Part shown: positions 1 through 8,408 of the stretch, one piece after another
Position numbering within the stretch: the stretch's first letter is position 1
Layout: each line of letters starts with the position of its first letter
From: CAZGUH01 sp964529005
GTDB taxonomy: Bacteria; Actinomycetota; Acidimicrobiia; Acidimicrobiales; Ilumatobacteraceae
Direction of reading: 5' to 3'
Length of the DNA stretch: 64,000 nt
Assembly (NCBI GenBank): GCA_964529005.1
Contig: CAZGUH010000008.1
Coordinates: forward strand, 1-64,000
Notes under the pieces: generated by a model
What the model saw: the letters and a program-made list of their open reading frames with translations, nothing else
Database searches by the model: none
Told to the model about the DNA's origin: nothing
Program-made: the position numbers and the translations under genes

Positions 1-45
1 GACGGACGAACCCCCAAACCCCTTGACTTCGCCGCCTTACGATGG

Positions 46-1488
46 TCAGGCGGCGTTGACGCGGCGGGGTCGGCCGCCGGGGTTGGCGAGGGCGCCGTGC
101 TCGCGGGTGCGGTCGTGCTTGATCTTGTGGCTGCGGATCAGCTGCTCACCGATCGAGATCTCGACGGTGTCACCGACAACAGCGACTTGCACCTGCCGGC
201 GGCGGTAGGCGTTGCCGACGCGGTAGGTCGCGCCGGCGAAGCAGACGTTGCCGGACGAGTCGACCTTGCGGGTCACCGACACCACCGATGCCGTCGGTCG
301 TGACGGCCTTGGCTTGCGGTTGCGCTCGACGCCGGCGATCTGCTTGTCGAGCGGATGCCGGCGAGCGTGCGTCGCGACGAGCACCCCGCGATGGTCGATC
401 TGCACCAGGCCGCCCTCGCAGGTGACTTCGACGGTCTGGCCGGCCAGCCACGCGCCGGCCTTGTAGACGACGGTGGCGAACCCGATCGTGCCCTTCGCGC
501 TGACCCGCCGCGTCGTCACCGGCCCCGACACCGGGGTCGTCTCCGCGAACGACTTCGCCGGCTTTTGACGACGCTCGGCGAGCTTGAACCGTTCGATCGG
601 CGCCAGTCCTCCGATCGACTGGTGCGGGCGCTCATGGTTGTAGTGATGGACCCACACGTCGAGCTCGGCTTGGGCGTGGTTGATCGAGTCGAACACCTTG
701 CCGTCGAGGAACTCCCGACGCAGCGTCTTGTGCCACCGCTCCACCTTGCCCGTCGTCGTCGGCGACCGCGGCCAGTGAGGATGTGGGTGATCCCGTTGTC
801 GATGCAGATCTTGTCGAACAACACCGGCCCCGGACCCGGCCCGAAACGCGCGGTGAACACCTTGCCGTTGTCGGACAGGATCTGCTCGGGCGCCCCGTGC
901 TCGTTCATCGCGAACTCGAGTGCGTCGCACACCGGCCGCGCCGTCGCCCGCGCCACCACCCTCGCCGAGGTCACGAACCGCGAATGGTCATCGATGCCCG
1001 ACACGATCTTGGCTTCGCTGCCATCGACGATGCGGACCCCGCCCACGATGTCCATCTGCCACAACTCCATCGCCCGCGACCGCTCCCACCGCTTGTAATC
1101 CGACCGTTTCCGCTTCCTCGCTTGTGGGGTGACCAGCCCGTGACGGATCAGGCAACGCTCCACCGACGACCGTCCCGGCAATGGCGACACGCCGGTCCGA
1201 TCGAGCCACGCCAGGATCGTGCGCGGCCCCCACCCCGGATGAGCGCGGCGCATCTCCACGATCCGCGCTTCGAGCTCGGGGGCCATCTGATGCGGGCACG
1301 ACAACGGCCTCGAGCTGTGATCAGCCAAACCCAGCCAGCCCCTCCGCCGCGTACTGACGCAACCACCCGTGCACCGTCTGGCGCGACACCCCCGACCGAC
1401 GAGCCATATCAGTGACCGACGCCCCGTCGTTCAGGACCTCCAACACCGCTCGATAGCGCTGCTCCACCAGGTTCAACTCCACCAACAC
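46..1488 (-). pseudogene. IS481-family transposase, disrupted by two frameshifts
   Basis: This is a DDE transposase read in three frames. The N-terminal helix-turn-helix (from a GTG near 1488, with VEQRYRAVLEVL and SVTDMARRSGVSRQTVHGWL) ends in a TGA at about 1321. An extra T near 1326-1328 shifts reading to the LADHSSRPLSCPHQM frame, which carries HPGWGPRTI and the first two acidic residues (MDIVGG and SDNGK). A one-base loss near 770 shifts it again to the frame with SPTTTGKVERWH, which holds the catalytic Glu, and HHYNHERPHQSIGG, followed by a long C-terminal tail. An intact IS481 transposase is one ORF, so this copy is probably dead unless the two indels are sequencing errors. The left end of the element lies at or beyond the window edge. 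Confidence 0.85.
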
Positions 1489-1567
1489 GACAGCGGCCTC
1501 CTCCGGATCTGCGGACGCGAACGTCCACAGCGAAGAAGGTGGCCACCACCGAAACGCGGACCCCGAG

Positions 1568-1679
1568 TGTCAACCACCTACCAGGGCCACTGTCGCTCAG
1601 GAACCGGGGCCGCGTCCCGCAACTGTCAACCAGCTACCGAGGCCACGCTGTCCACTATGAACCGGGTCCGCACAGCACG
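1568..1679. repeat. Two imperfect 56-bp tandem repeats at the IS481 right flank
   Basis: Two units beginning TGTCAACCA start at 1568 and 1624. Both continue CTACC, GGCCAC, TGTC and GAACCGGG with small differences and one 2-base indel. They lie just outside the 5' end of the transposase remnant. The likely role is the iterated transposase-binding end of the element, but the second unit could instead come from a second nested insertion. The 1489-1770 stretch holds no other gene that I can see. Confidence 0.55.
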
Positions 1680-1748
1680 CGGTCCACACGCTCGGCCGGC
1701 TTCTTGCCGCGAACGTGAGCACGACGTGAGCACGACCGTTGTCGCACC

Positions 1749-1762
1749 CGCCTGAGCAGGCG
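1749..1762 (-). terminator. Short hairpin after ssrA
   Basis: A 5-bp perfect inverted repeat (CGCCT/AGGCG, 4-base loop) lies 8 bases beyond the tmRNA 3' end on the transcript strand. It has no U tract and is short, so it is only a candidate terminator. Confidence 0.3.
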
Positions 1763-1770
1763 CGATTCGG

Positions 1771-2160
1771 TGGAGCTGGGGGGAATCGAACCCCCGTCCA
1801 TCAGGCATTCAACCGCCCGTGATACGACCATTCCCGACTATGGGGCTATCGCAGCCTCACCGGCGGGTCGGCTGGCCATCGCCGAAGCGGTGGCCCGCGG
1901 CTCGTCTTTCCGAACGGTCAGCCGACTTTCCGGCGGTCAGCGGTCTTTCCCGCCGCCATCCCCCGCTTCTGTTGCCGGGCTGCGGTGGATCGGCCCCGTG
2001 CGGCATTTCTGCTCACGATGTCTCTGCGTCACCTGACCTAGATCAGGCGGCGAGAGCGAACTGCTCGTTGGCGGTTCTCTTGGTTGCCCCGTTTAGCGAG
2101 TCTGAGCAACTCGGGTCGCACGCTCGGCCAATGACACTGACGTCGAAACCTGTCAGCCCC
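1771..2160 (-). ncRNA. ssrA: tmRNA (transfer-messenger RNA)
   Basis: This RNA rescues stalled ribosomes by trans-translation together with SmpB. The 5' end GGGGCUG pairs with CAGCUCC at the 3' end to form the tRNA-like acceptor stem. The T-arm GGGGGTTCGATTCCCCC is clear, and the 5' GGTTTCGAC segment is the conserved D-loop side. The 3' CCA is not encoded (the genome reads CCG after the discriminator A), so it must be added enzymatically. The internal reading frame at 2087-2043 encodes the tag ATKRTANEQFALAA followed by UGA, with a GCA resume codon. The tag ends in the usual LAA degradation signal. smpB lies directly upstream on the same strand. Confidence 0.95.
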
Positions 2161-2177
2161 GTTGACGTTGCCCGACC

Positions 2178-2183
2178 ACGATA
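2178..2183 (-). promoter_or_regulatory. Candidate -10 box for ssrA
   Basis: TATCGT on the minus strand fits TANNNT and would start transcription about 11 bases before the mature tmRNA 5' end, inside the 41-base smpB-ssrA gap. No -35 match is evident. Confidence 0.35.
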
Positions 2184-2201
2184 TCGCCGCCGCGGCAGGT
2201 C

Positions 2202-2681
2202 TCAGCCCGCGCCTTTCCGGCTGCGGCCGAGCTCGCGGGCCACCTCCCGCATCTGATCCCGCTCGGCGATCGCCTGGCGCTTGTCCGCCTTCTTGCGGCC
2301 CTTGGCGAGGCCCAGTTCGACCTTGACTCGCCCGTCGCGCAGGTACAGCGACAGCGGCACCAGCGCCAGGCGCTCCTGGTCGATCCGGGCGCGCAGCTTG
2401 GCGATCTCGGCGCTGTGCAGCAGCAGCTTGCGTGACCGGTCGGGGTCGTGCGCGCCGACACCGTGCGCGAACTGGTACGGCGCGATGTGCACGCCGTCGA
2501 GCCAGACCTCGCCGTCGACGACCCGGGCGTAGGCATCGGCGAGCTGGACGTGGCCGAGCCGCAGGCTCTTCACCTCGCTGCCGTGCAGGACGATGCCCGC
2601 TTCGAACGTGTCGAGCACCGAGAAGTCGTGGCGCGCCCTGCGGTTGCTGGCGATCAGCTTGGTGGCGGAGGGCGCGTTCAC
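2202..2681 (-). CDS. smpB: SsrA-binding protein SmpB
   Basis: SmpB is the 159-residue partner of tmRNA. It binds the tRNA-like domain and mimics the codon-anticodon duplex in the decoding centre. Family hallmarks are visible: SNRRARHDF near the N terminus, the GSEVKSLR strand, and a basic C-terminal tail containing KGRKKADKRQAIAERD. The chosen GTG at 2681 gives the normal length and starts NAPSATKLIASN. Longer in-frame extension upstream has no family match. It lies 41 bases before ssrA on the same strand, and a divergent JAMM peptidase starts 60 bases away. A TAGAGT box at 2698-2693 lies 11 bases before the start. Confidence 0.95.
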   Translation of the reverse strand: MNAPSATKLIASNRRARHDFSVLDTFEAGIVLHGSEVKSLRLGHVQLADAYARVVDGEVWLDGVHIAPYQFAHGVGAHDPDRSRKLLLHSAEIAKLRARIDQERLALVPLSLYLRDGRVKVELGLAKGRKKADKRQAIAERDQMREVARELGRSRKGAG

Positions 2682-2727
2682 TGGACGCAGGACTCTACCG
2701 GCCTCCCTTCGCGCCCCGCCGGGCCGA

Positions 2728-2733
2728 TACCCT
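2728..2733 (+). promoter_or_regulatory. -10 box of a leaderless promoter for the JAMM gene
   Basis: TACCCT lies 7 bases before the GTG start at 2741, with no Shine-Dalgarno sequence between. A transcript from here would begin at or next to the start codon. Confidence 0.5.
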
Positions 2734-2740
2734 GCCGGCC

Positions 2741-3196
2741 GTGAGCCCCCCGGACCGCTCGCCGGACACCCCCTCGGACGACCCAACGAGCACCACCGTG
2801 CATGTCGCCTCCGACGCCCTGGCAGCGATGATCGCCCAGGCCTACGACTGCTATCCAGAGGAAGCGTGCGGCTTGCTGGTCGGCGACCCCGCCGACGGCC
2901 ATGTCCTGCGGTTCGTGGCGTGCCGCAACACGGCCGCCTCGGCGAAGGTCTATGACATCGATCCGAGGGACTACCTGCGTATCGAGCGCCAGGCCGAGGA
3001 CGAGCGGCTGGCGATCGTCGGGGTCATGCACAGCCACACCCACAGCGAGCCGTATCCCAGCCCGACCGACGTGCGGCAAGCGCCGGACCCGGGTTGGCAC
3101 TACGTGATCGTCAGCTTGAAGCGCCAGGCCCCGGAGACCCGCAGCTACCACATCGCCGACGACCTGATCTCCGAGGAGCCCATCACCGTCGTGTGA
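2741..3196 (+). CDS. Mec-like JAMM/MPN+ metallopeptidase
   Basis: This 151-residue zinc peptidase of the JAMM family has the complete motif: a Glu in PEEACGLLVG, then HSH, seven residues, and SPTD (in MHSHTHSEPYPSPTD). In mycobacteria the homologue Mec cuts cysteine off the ubiquitin-like sulphur carrier CysO after CysM has loaded it. Here the gene sits 97 bases upstream of a CysM-like synthase on the same strand, which supports that role. No cysO-sized frame lies between them, unlike the mycobacterial mec-cysO-cysM order. The GTG start is supported by the TACCCT box 7 bases upstream. Removing C-terminal residues from another sulphur carrier is the main alternative. Confidence 0.85.
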   Translation: MSPPDRSPDTPSDDPTSTTVHVASDALAAMIAQAYDCYPEEACGLLVGDPADGHVLRFVACRNTAASAKVYDIDPRDYLRIERQAEDERLAIVGVMHSHTHSEPYPSPTDVRQAPDPGWHYVIVSLKRQAPETRSYHIADDLISEEPITVV

Positions 3197-3293
3197 CCGG
3201 AAGGGCGACGCGCGGCCGCCCGGCCGGTAGATTGACGAGAACACCGATCAGATTTGTGGCGCTTGCCCGGCCCACACAGAAGAAGGTGGCGCG

Positions 3294-4244
3294 ATGGTGC
3301 TCAACGAGAACGTGCTCGACCTGATCGGAAACACGCCGCTGGTCGACGTCAGCAACCTGTCGCCCAATCCGCGCGTCCGCTTCGTCGCCAAGCTCGAAGG
3401 CCAGAACCCGTTCGGCTCGGTCAAGGACCGCATCGCCAAGAACATGATCGAGCAGGCCGAAAAGGACGGCCGCCTGCGCCCCGGCCAGACGATCATGGAG
3501 CCGTCGTCCGGCAACACCGGCATCGCGCTCGCCGCCATCGCCCGGATCAAGGGCTACCCGATCAAGATCCTCATGCCGACCAGCGTGTCAATCGAGCGTC
3601 GTCAGATGCTCGAGGTCTTCGGCGCCGAGTTGATCCTCACCCCTGGCGAGGAGGGGAGCAACGGCGCCGTCCTGCGTGCCCAGGCGCTGGCGGCTGAGCA
3701 TCCCGAGTACTGCTTCCTCTACCAGTACGCCAACGACGCCAACCCGCGGGCCCATTACGAGGGCACGGGACCGGAGATCTGGCGTGACTGCCCGGAGATC
3801 ACCCACTTCGTCGCCGGCTTGGGCACGAGCGGGACGTTGATGGGCACGGGGCGCTACCTGAAGGAGCAGAACCCCGACATCAAGGTGATCGCCGTCGAGC
3901 CGCCTCTCGGCGAGCGGGTCGAGGGTCTGCGCAACCTCGACGAGGGCTACGTCCCGCCGCTGTTCGAGCAGTGGAACGGGTTGCAGCTGCTCGACCGCAA
4001 GCGCGTGGTGCGCCCGCGCGAGAGCCTCGAGTGGACCCGCCGGCTGGTCAACGAGTGCGGCATCTTCGCCGGCATCTCGAGCGGCGCGGCGCTCGCGGGC
4101 GCGGCGAAGGTCGCCACCGAGATCGACGAGGGCACGATCGTGTTCATCGTCTGCGACAACGGCTGGAAGTACCTCAGCACCGGCGCCTACACCGACGACC
4201 TCGACGTCGCCGAAGCCAACGCCGAGAAGATCATCTACTTCTGA
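3294..4244 (+). CDS. cysM: Cysteine synthase, CysM-like (PLP fold type II)
   Basis: This enzyme replaces the O-substituent of an activated serine with sulphide to give cysteine. PLP should attach to Lys44 in NPFGSVKDR. The phosphate-binding loop is SSGNTGIALA, and GLGTSGTLMGTGRYL binds the cofactor. At 316 residues it matches the family. The segment EGLRNLDEGYVPPLF resembles mycobacterial CysM, which uses O-phosphoserine and a thiocarboxylated carrier protein, so I prefer cysM over cysK by similarity and by the upstream Mec-like gene. AGAAGG lies 9 bases before the ATG. It converges on murD with only 15 bases between stops. Confidence 0.85.
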   Translation: MVLNENVLDLIGNTPLVDVSNLSPNPRVRFVAKLEGQNPFGSVKDRIAKNMIEQAEKDGRLRPGQTIMEPSSGNTGIALAAIARIKGYPIKILMPTSVSIERRQMLEVFGAELILTPGEEGSNGAVLRAQALAAEHPEYCFLYQYANDANPRAHYEGTGPEIWRDCPEITHFVAGLGTSGTLMGTGRYLKEQNPDIKVIAVEPPLGERVEGLRNLDEGYVPPLFEQWNGLQLLDRKRVVRPRESLEWTRRLVNECGIFAGISSGAALAGAAKVATEIDEGTIVFIVCDNGWKYLSTGAYTDDLDVAEANAEKIIYF

Positions 4245-4259
4245 CGCGGCGAGCGGTCG

Positions 4260-5579
4260 TCACCGATCGCGCACGGCGGCGATGAAGATCTCCCTGCGAT
4301 CGATCCACGTGCCGACGTGCGGCGACGTGGGGGCGCCGGGGGAGAACAGCACCGTGTCGCCCTGGCTCGCCACCGACGAGGCCTGACCGACAGCGGCTGC
4401 GACGTCGTCGGCCTGGATCTCCACGACGTCGGCCACGACCTGCCTCAGCACGTCAGCCCACGCCGGGGCGACCTCACCGATGACGATCGCCTGGCGCACA
4501 CCGTCGTGGCGGCGGGCGGCGGCGGCGATCGGAGCGACGTCGACACCGCGTGAGGCGCCGCCGAGGATCAGCACCAGCGGAACGCCGTGGTGAGCGTCGA
4601 TCGCGGCTGCCGCCCCCATCGGGTTCGAGGCCAGGCAGTCGTTGATCCAGCGCACCCCGTCGCGCTCTGTCACGACTTCCATCCGCCCCGGGGGCAGCTC
4701 GAACGTGGCGGTGAGACGCTCGACCGCGTCCGGCGTGACAGCGGCGCCGCTGACCTCCTCGACCACGATGCATGCGAGCGCCAGGTTGTCGCCGAAGTGA
4801 CGGACCGCGAACGGGCTGCCCGCCAGCGGTGCGAGCGCCGACCCGGCTCGGCGCAGCGAACCTGAGTCGTTATCGTAGGTCGTCGGCCCGACGACCGCGG
4901 TGGTCACCGTGCGGGCCGCGAGCTGGCGTTCCAATGCCGGATCGGGGACACCGAGCGCGGCGAAGCGCAGCTGCGGGTGGGCGAACATGTGCAGCTTGTC
5001 GGCGCGGTACTGCGCCGCGGATCCATGCCACGGCAGGTGGTCGACGCCCACGTTGGTGAGAACGCCGACGTCCGGCGACGTCGTCAGGTCCGCCGCCTGG
5101 TAGCTGCTGATCTCGACGATCGCCACGTCGCAGCCGGTGGCCTCGACGATCGGGCGGCCGATGTTGCCGACCACCTCCACCCGCCCGACCGAATCGCCGA
5201 GCAGCGCCTGGATCATCAGCGACGTCGAGCTCTTGCCCTTCGTGCCGGTGACGCCCACGACGATCGGGGGCCGGCAGTGCTCGAGCCAGAGGCTGAGCAA
5301 CGTCGTCACGCGCACGCCGGCGGTCCGCAGCGCGGCGACCTCCGGACGGTGGATCGAAACCCCCGGCGAGCGGACCACCACGTCGAGCGCAGGAATGCCC
5401 GAGACGTCCGCGGCGGCTGAGACCGGCAGCCCGAATTCCGCGGCCAGGCGCCTCACGTCGTCGGCGTCGGGGTGGTCGGCGATCAGCGTGATCTCGTTGG
5501 CCGCCGCCAGCGCGTCGACGGCGGCCCGCCCTTCGACGCCGGCGCCCCAGACGCCGATGCGCAACCCGCGCACGTTCAC
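4260..5579 (-). CDS. murD: MurD-type UDP-MurNAc-L-alanine glutamate ligase, probably MurD2
   Basis: This ATP-dependent Mur ligase (439 residues) adds glutamate to UDP-MurNAc-L-Ala in the cytoplasm. The N-terminal Rossmann domain starts RIGVWGAGVEGR. The ATP loop is GTKGKSST (residues 112-119), and Lys195 in YRADK matches the carbamylated lysine of the family. The usual C-terminal NDSKATN motif is altered to INDCLASNP. It starts at a GTG that overlaps the TGA of the MurL-like gene (GTGA). In the Xanthomonas pathway a MurD2 adds L-Glu, which MurL then epimerises to D-Glu; the tight coupling here suggests that version. The reading frame continues far upstream without a stop, but that part is the antisense-frame shadow of murL. 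Confidence 0.85.
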   Translation of the reverse strand: MNVRGLRIGVWGAGVEGRAAVDALAAANEITLIADHPDADDVRRLAAEFGLPVSAAADVSGIPALDVVVRSPGVSIHRPEVAALRTAGVRVTTLLSLWLEHCRPPIVVGVTGTKGKSSTSLMIQALLGDSVGRVEVVGNIGRPIVEATGCDVAIVEISSYQAADLTTSPDVGVLTNVGVDHLPWHGSAAQYRADKLHMFAHPQLRFAALGVPDPALERQLAARTVTTAVVGPTTYDNDSGSLRRAGSALAPLAGSPFAVRHFGDNLALACIVVEEVSGAAVTPDAVERLTATFELPPGRMEVVTERDGVRWINDCLASNPMGAAAAIDAHHGVPLVLILGGASRGVDVAPIAAAARRHDGVRQAIVIGEVAPAWADVLRQVVADVVEIQADDVAAAVGQASSVASQGDTVLFSPGAPTSPHVGTWIDRREIFIAAVRDR

Positions 5580-6877
5580 GAGAACGCCCGAGCGACGAGT
5601 TCGCGGTACGGCGCGGGGGTCATGTCCGCCGCATCGGGGAGGTCCGCGGCCGGCGGCAAGCCCGCTTCGATCTCGCACAGCGCAGCCACGAGCTGGCTCT
5701 CGCGCCACTCGCCCCGGGCGACGGCGCGCAGCGCGCGGCGCGCCTCGGCCGGTGTGCCGACGCAGTCGAACGGCCGGGCATCGCTCGACAGCAGCGCGGC
5801 GGTGTCGTCCAGATCGTCGAGCGACGCGAGCAGATCGCGGCCGAAGACACCGACGAGCACGTCGCGCGCCACGAACGGAGCCAGTGTCAGGAACACGAAC
5901 CGGCACTTGGCACATCGCCCGCACCAGCCTGCCGAGCGGGCCGACTCGTCGCGCACGAACGCGCGGTTGCAGCTCATGATCTCGGGGAGCAGCCCGGTCG
6001 TGCGAGCGAACGCCCGAGCGATGTCGAGCTCGCCGTGCGCGCGCAGCGCCGAGAAGTAGTCGACGCCTGCGCCGGCCTCGTCGAGCGCCGCACGCAGCAA
6101 CCCCTCGAAGCGCGAGCTCTTGCTGAACTGGTGGTTCACGGGGACTCCGTCGACCACGATCGTGGGACTGTCCGCGCTCGCCTCGTTCGACATCGCCACG
6201 GCGTCGTGTCCGGTCATCGTCGCGGTCGCACAGGCGATCAGCGAATTGATCGCGGTGACGGGGACATGGCCATTCAGAGCGCCTGCGACGTTGGCGTCGA
6301 GCAGGCGGCGGTCGAGAGCACGACCGGCTTCGATCAGCGCGAGGCCGAGCAGTGACGCTTGACGCACCACATACGGGTTGTGGCCCACGGTGAACAGCGT
6401 CGGGCCCGCGCCCGCCAGCGCTGTCGCCACCACCGCGGAGTCGCGGCCGCCCCCCATCGGGACCAGCACCCGCCGCTCGATCGCCGCAGCGTTCCGCTGA
6501 TGCCCTCCACGCCCTGGACCGAGCGCCTGAATCTGCGTCGTGAACGGCACGCGGAGCCCGTTGCGCAGCGCGTACTCCCGAAGGCCCTCGTCGTACAGCG
6601 CACGTGCCATCTCCGCCGCCGCCGCCCGATCTGCGGCGATCACATGCAGCCGCAGCTCCGCTGACGGCGCGGCCTTGAAGTAGCTGGTTCCGCACGCCAC
6701 CGCCAGCAGGTCGAACACCGCCTCGGTGGCCGGTGACGGCCCGTCGCCTTCCGGGAACGTGATGCGCTCGGCGAACTCGCCGAGGGGCGACCGGTAGCGG
6801 CAGGTGAGCGAGCGGTCGCCGGACGACCATTCCCACGGCAGGACGTCGAACGGTGTTGCGCTGCGGCGAGGATCCAT
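5576..6877 (-). CDS. murL: MurL-like UDP-MurNAc-L-alanyl-L-glutamate epimerase
   Basis: The 433-residue protein resembles MurL, which inverts the terminal L-Glu of UDP-MurNAc-L-Ala-L-Glu in an ATP- and Mg-dependent reaction and so replaces glutamate racemase. Visible marks are TSYFKAAPS near residue 64, the pyrophosphatase-like loop GGGRDS (142-147), HNPYVVRQASLLGLA, SNEASADSPT, VNHQFSKS, and the cysteine-rich WCGRCAKCRFVFL. It overlaps the following murD by 4 bases (GTGA), so the two are almost certainly co-translated. The identification is from recalled family motifs, without alignment. A generic PP-loop ATPase is the fallback. Confidence 0.8.
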   Translation of the reverse strand: MDPRRSATPFDVLPWEWSSGDRSLTCRYRSPLGEFAERITFPEGDGPSPATEAVFDLLAVACGTSYFKAAPSAELRLHVIAADRAAAAEMARALYDEGLREYALRNGLRVPFTTQIQALGPGRGGHQRNAAAIERRVLVPMGGGRDSAVVATALAGAGPTLFTVGHNPYVVRQASLLGLALIEAGRALDRRLLDANVAGALNGHVPVTAINSLIACATATMTGHDAVAMSNEASADSPTIVVDGVPVNHQFSKSSRFEGLLRAALDEAGAGVDYFSALRAHGELDIARAFARTTGLLPEIMSCNRAFVRDESARSAGWCGRCAKCRFVFLTLAPFVARDVLVGVFGRDLLASLDDLDDTAALLSSDARPFDCVGTPAEARRALRAVARGEWRESQLVAALCEIEAGLPPAADLPDAADMTPAPYRELVARAFS

Positions 6878-7015
6878 GGGCGTGAGGCGCGGGGCGCTGC
6901 GGCGAGTGTAGCGACGGGCCTCGCCATGGCCGGGGCGGCGGGCAGCGGGCCGCTACCGTGGAGCGCCACCACGCGGCCGACCGGCCGCCGATCCCGCGAG
7001 CACATGGAGACCCGG

Positions 7016-7801
7016 ATGCCCCGCCCTGACGGCCGCGCCCCTGACGAGATGCGCCCGATCACGTTCGAGCGCGACTACACCGAGATGGCGGCTGGCAGCG
7101 TGCTCGTGTCGTTCGGACGCACTCGCGTTCTGTGCACCGCGAGCATCGACGACAGCGTGCCGCGCTGGATGAAGGGCACCGGCAAGGGCTGGGTGACGGC
7201 GGAGTACTCGATGCTGCCGGGAGCGTCGCCGGAACGGATCGATCGCGAAGCGGCGAAGGGCAAGCAGAGCGGGCGCACCGTCGAGATCCAGCGGCTGATC
7301 GGGCGTTCGCTGCGCGCGGCGTGCGACATGACGGTCCTCGGCGAACGCCAGGTGATCGTCGACTGCGACGTGCTGCAAGCCGACGGTGGCACGCGCACGG
7401 CGAGCATCTGCGGCGGGTACCTGGCGTTGCACGACGCGCTGGCGCGGCTGGTGCAGAACAAGGCGATCCCACGCCACCCACTGCACTCGTTCTGCGCCGC
7501 GATCAGCGTCGGCATCGTCAACGGCATCCCCGTCATCGACCTGCCGTACGTCGAGGACAGCAGCGCCGAGGTGGACATGAACGTCGTCATGCTCCAGCGC
7601 TGCCTGGCAGGCGAAGGACTCATCGTTCCCGATGGCGAGGCGCGCTTCGTCGAGGTGCAGGGCACCGCAGAAGGCATGGCGTTCACCCGCTCCGAACTCG
7701 ACGACCTGCTCGCACTGGCGAGCGCCGGCCTCGCCGAGATCATCGCTCTCCAGGCCGAGATGGTGTCCGATCCGCCTCCGCCGCGCTCGCTCGGACGCTG
7801 A
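7016..7801 (+). CDS. rph: Ribonuclease PH
   Basis: RNase PH is a phosphorolytic 3'-5' exoribonuclease that trims tRNA 3' ends. At 261 residues it has normal length. The conserved start PRPDGRAPDEMRPI follows the ATG at 7016, which has GGAG six bases upstream; an in-frame ATG at 7004 is less likely because it overlaps that SD. Other marks are GSVLVSFGRTRVLCTAS, GWVTAEYSMLPGA, the phosphate-site stretch SGRTVEIQRLIGRSLR and DCDVLQADGGTRTASI. rdgB begins one base after the stop, the usual rph-rdgB pairing. Confidence 0.95.
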   Translation: MPRPDGRAPDEMRPITFERDYTEMAAGSVLVSFGRTRVLCTASIDDSVPRWMKGTGKGWVTAEYSMLPGASPERIDREAAKGKQSGRTVEIQRLIGRSLRAACDMTVLGERQVIVDCDVLQADGGTRTASICGGYLALHDALARLVQNKAIPRHPLHSFCAAISVGIVNGIPVIDLPYVEDSSAEVDMNVVMLQRCLAGEGLIVPDGEARFVEVQGTAEGMAFTRSELDDLLALASAGLAEIIALQAEMVSDPPPPRSLGR

Positions 7802-7802
7802 C

Positions 7803-8408
7803 ATGAGCGACGACCTGCCGACCCTGGTGTGCGCGTCGGCCAATCCCGACAAGGTCGCCGAGATCGAGGCCGTGCTCGCCGGGATCGTTCGCCTGCTGCC
7901 GCGCCCCGCCGGCGTGCCCGACGTGGTCGAGGACGCCCCCACGCTGGAGGGCAACGCGCTGCTGAAAGCCGAGGCGATCTGCGCCGCGACGGGCCTGCCG
8001 GCGCTCGCCGACGACACCGGCCTCGAGGTCGACCATCTCGGTGGCGAGCCCGGCGTGCGGACGGCGCGCTTCGCCGGCGACGACGCCACCTACGCCGACA
8101 ACCGCGCCAAGCTCCTGCGCGAGCTCGATGGCGTGCCCGCCGAGCAGCGTCGGGCCACGTTCGTCACCGTCGCAACGGTGGTGTGGCCCGACGGACGGGT
8201 GCTGTCGGTCGAAGGGCGCTGCGCGGGCGTGATCCCCACCGCCGAGCGCGGCGACCGCGGCTTCGGGTACGACCCGGTGTTCGTCCCCGACGGCGCCGGC
8301 GACCGCACGTTCGCCGAGATGACCGACGCCGAGAAGAACGCCATCAGCCACCGTGGCCGGGCGATGCGAGCGCTCGTCGAGGCGCTGCGTGCCTCATCCG
8401 TTCGGTGA
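7803..8408 (+). CDS. rdgB: XTP/dITP diphosphatase (Ham1/RdgB)
   Basis: This house-cleaning enzyme hydrolyses non-canonical purine nucleotides such as dITP and XTP to the monophosphate. It has 201 residues. The N-terminal CASANPDKVAEIEAVL is the nucleotide-binding start, LADDTGLEVDHLGGEPGVRTARFAG is the catalytic and metal-binding region, and GFGYDPVFVP and KNAISHRGRA are the C-terminal signatures. It follows rph directly, and its last 15 bases overlap the convergent LLM gene. Confidence 0.95.
   Translation: MSDDLPTLVCASANPDKVAEIEAVLAGIVRLLPRPAGVPDVVEDAPTLEGNALLKAEAICAATGLPALADDTGLEVDHLGGEPGVRTARFAGDDATYADNRAKLLRELDGVPAEQRRATFVTVATVVWPDGRVLSVEGRCAGVIPTAERGDRGFGYDPVFVPDGAGDRTFAEMTDAEKNAISHRGRAMRALVEALRASSVR

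Noticed and set aside
46..1328. Programmed frameshifting of the IS481 transposase
   Set aside because: IS481 members normally use one frame, no slippery heptamer with a downstream structure is evident, and two separate shifts in different directions are needed. Decay or sequencing error is simpler.
4260..6836. An 858-codon minus-strand frame ending in murD, suggesting a murL-murD fusion
   Set aside because: The MurL motifs are in another frame, which ends at the GTGA overlap. The upstream part of this frame is an Arg-rich shadow.
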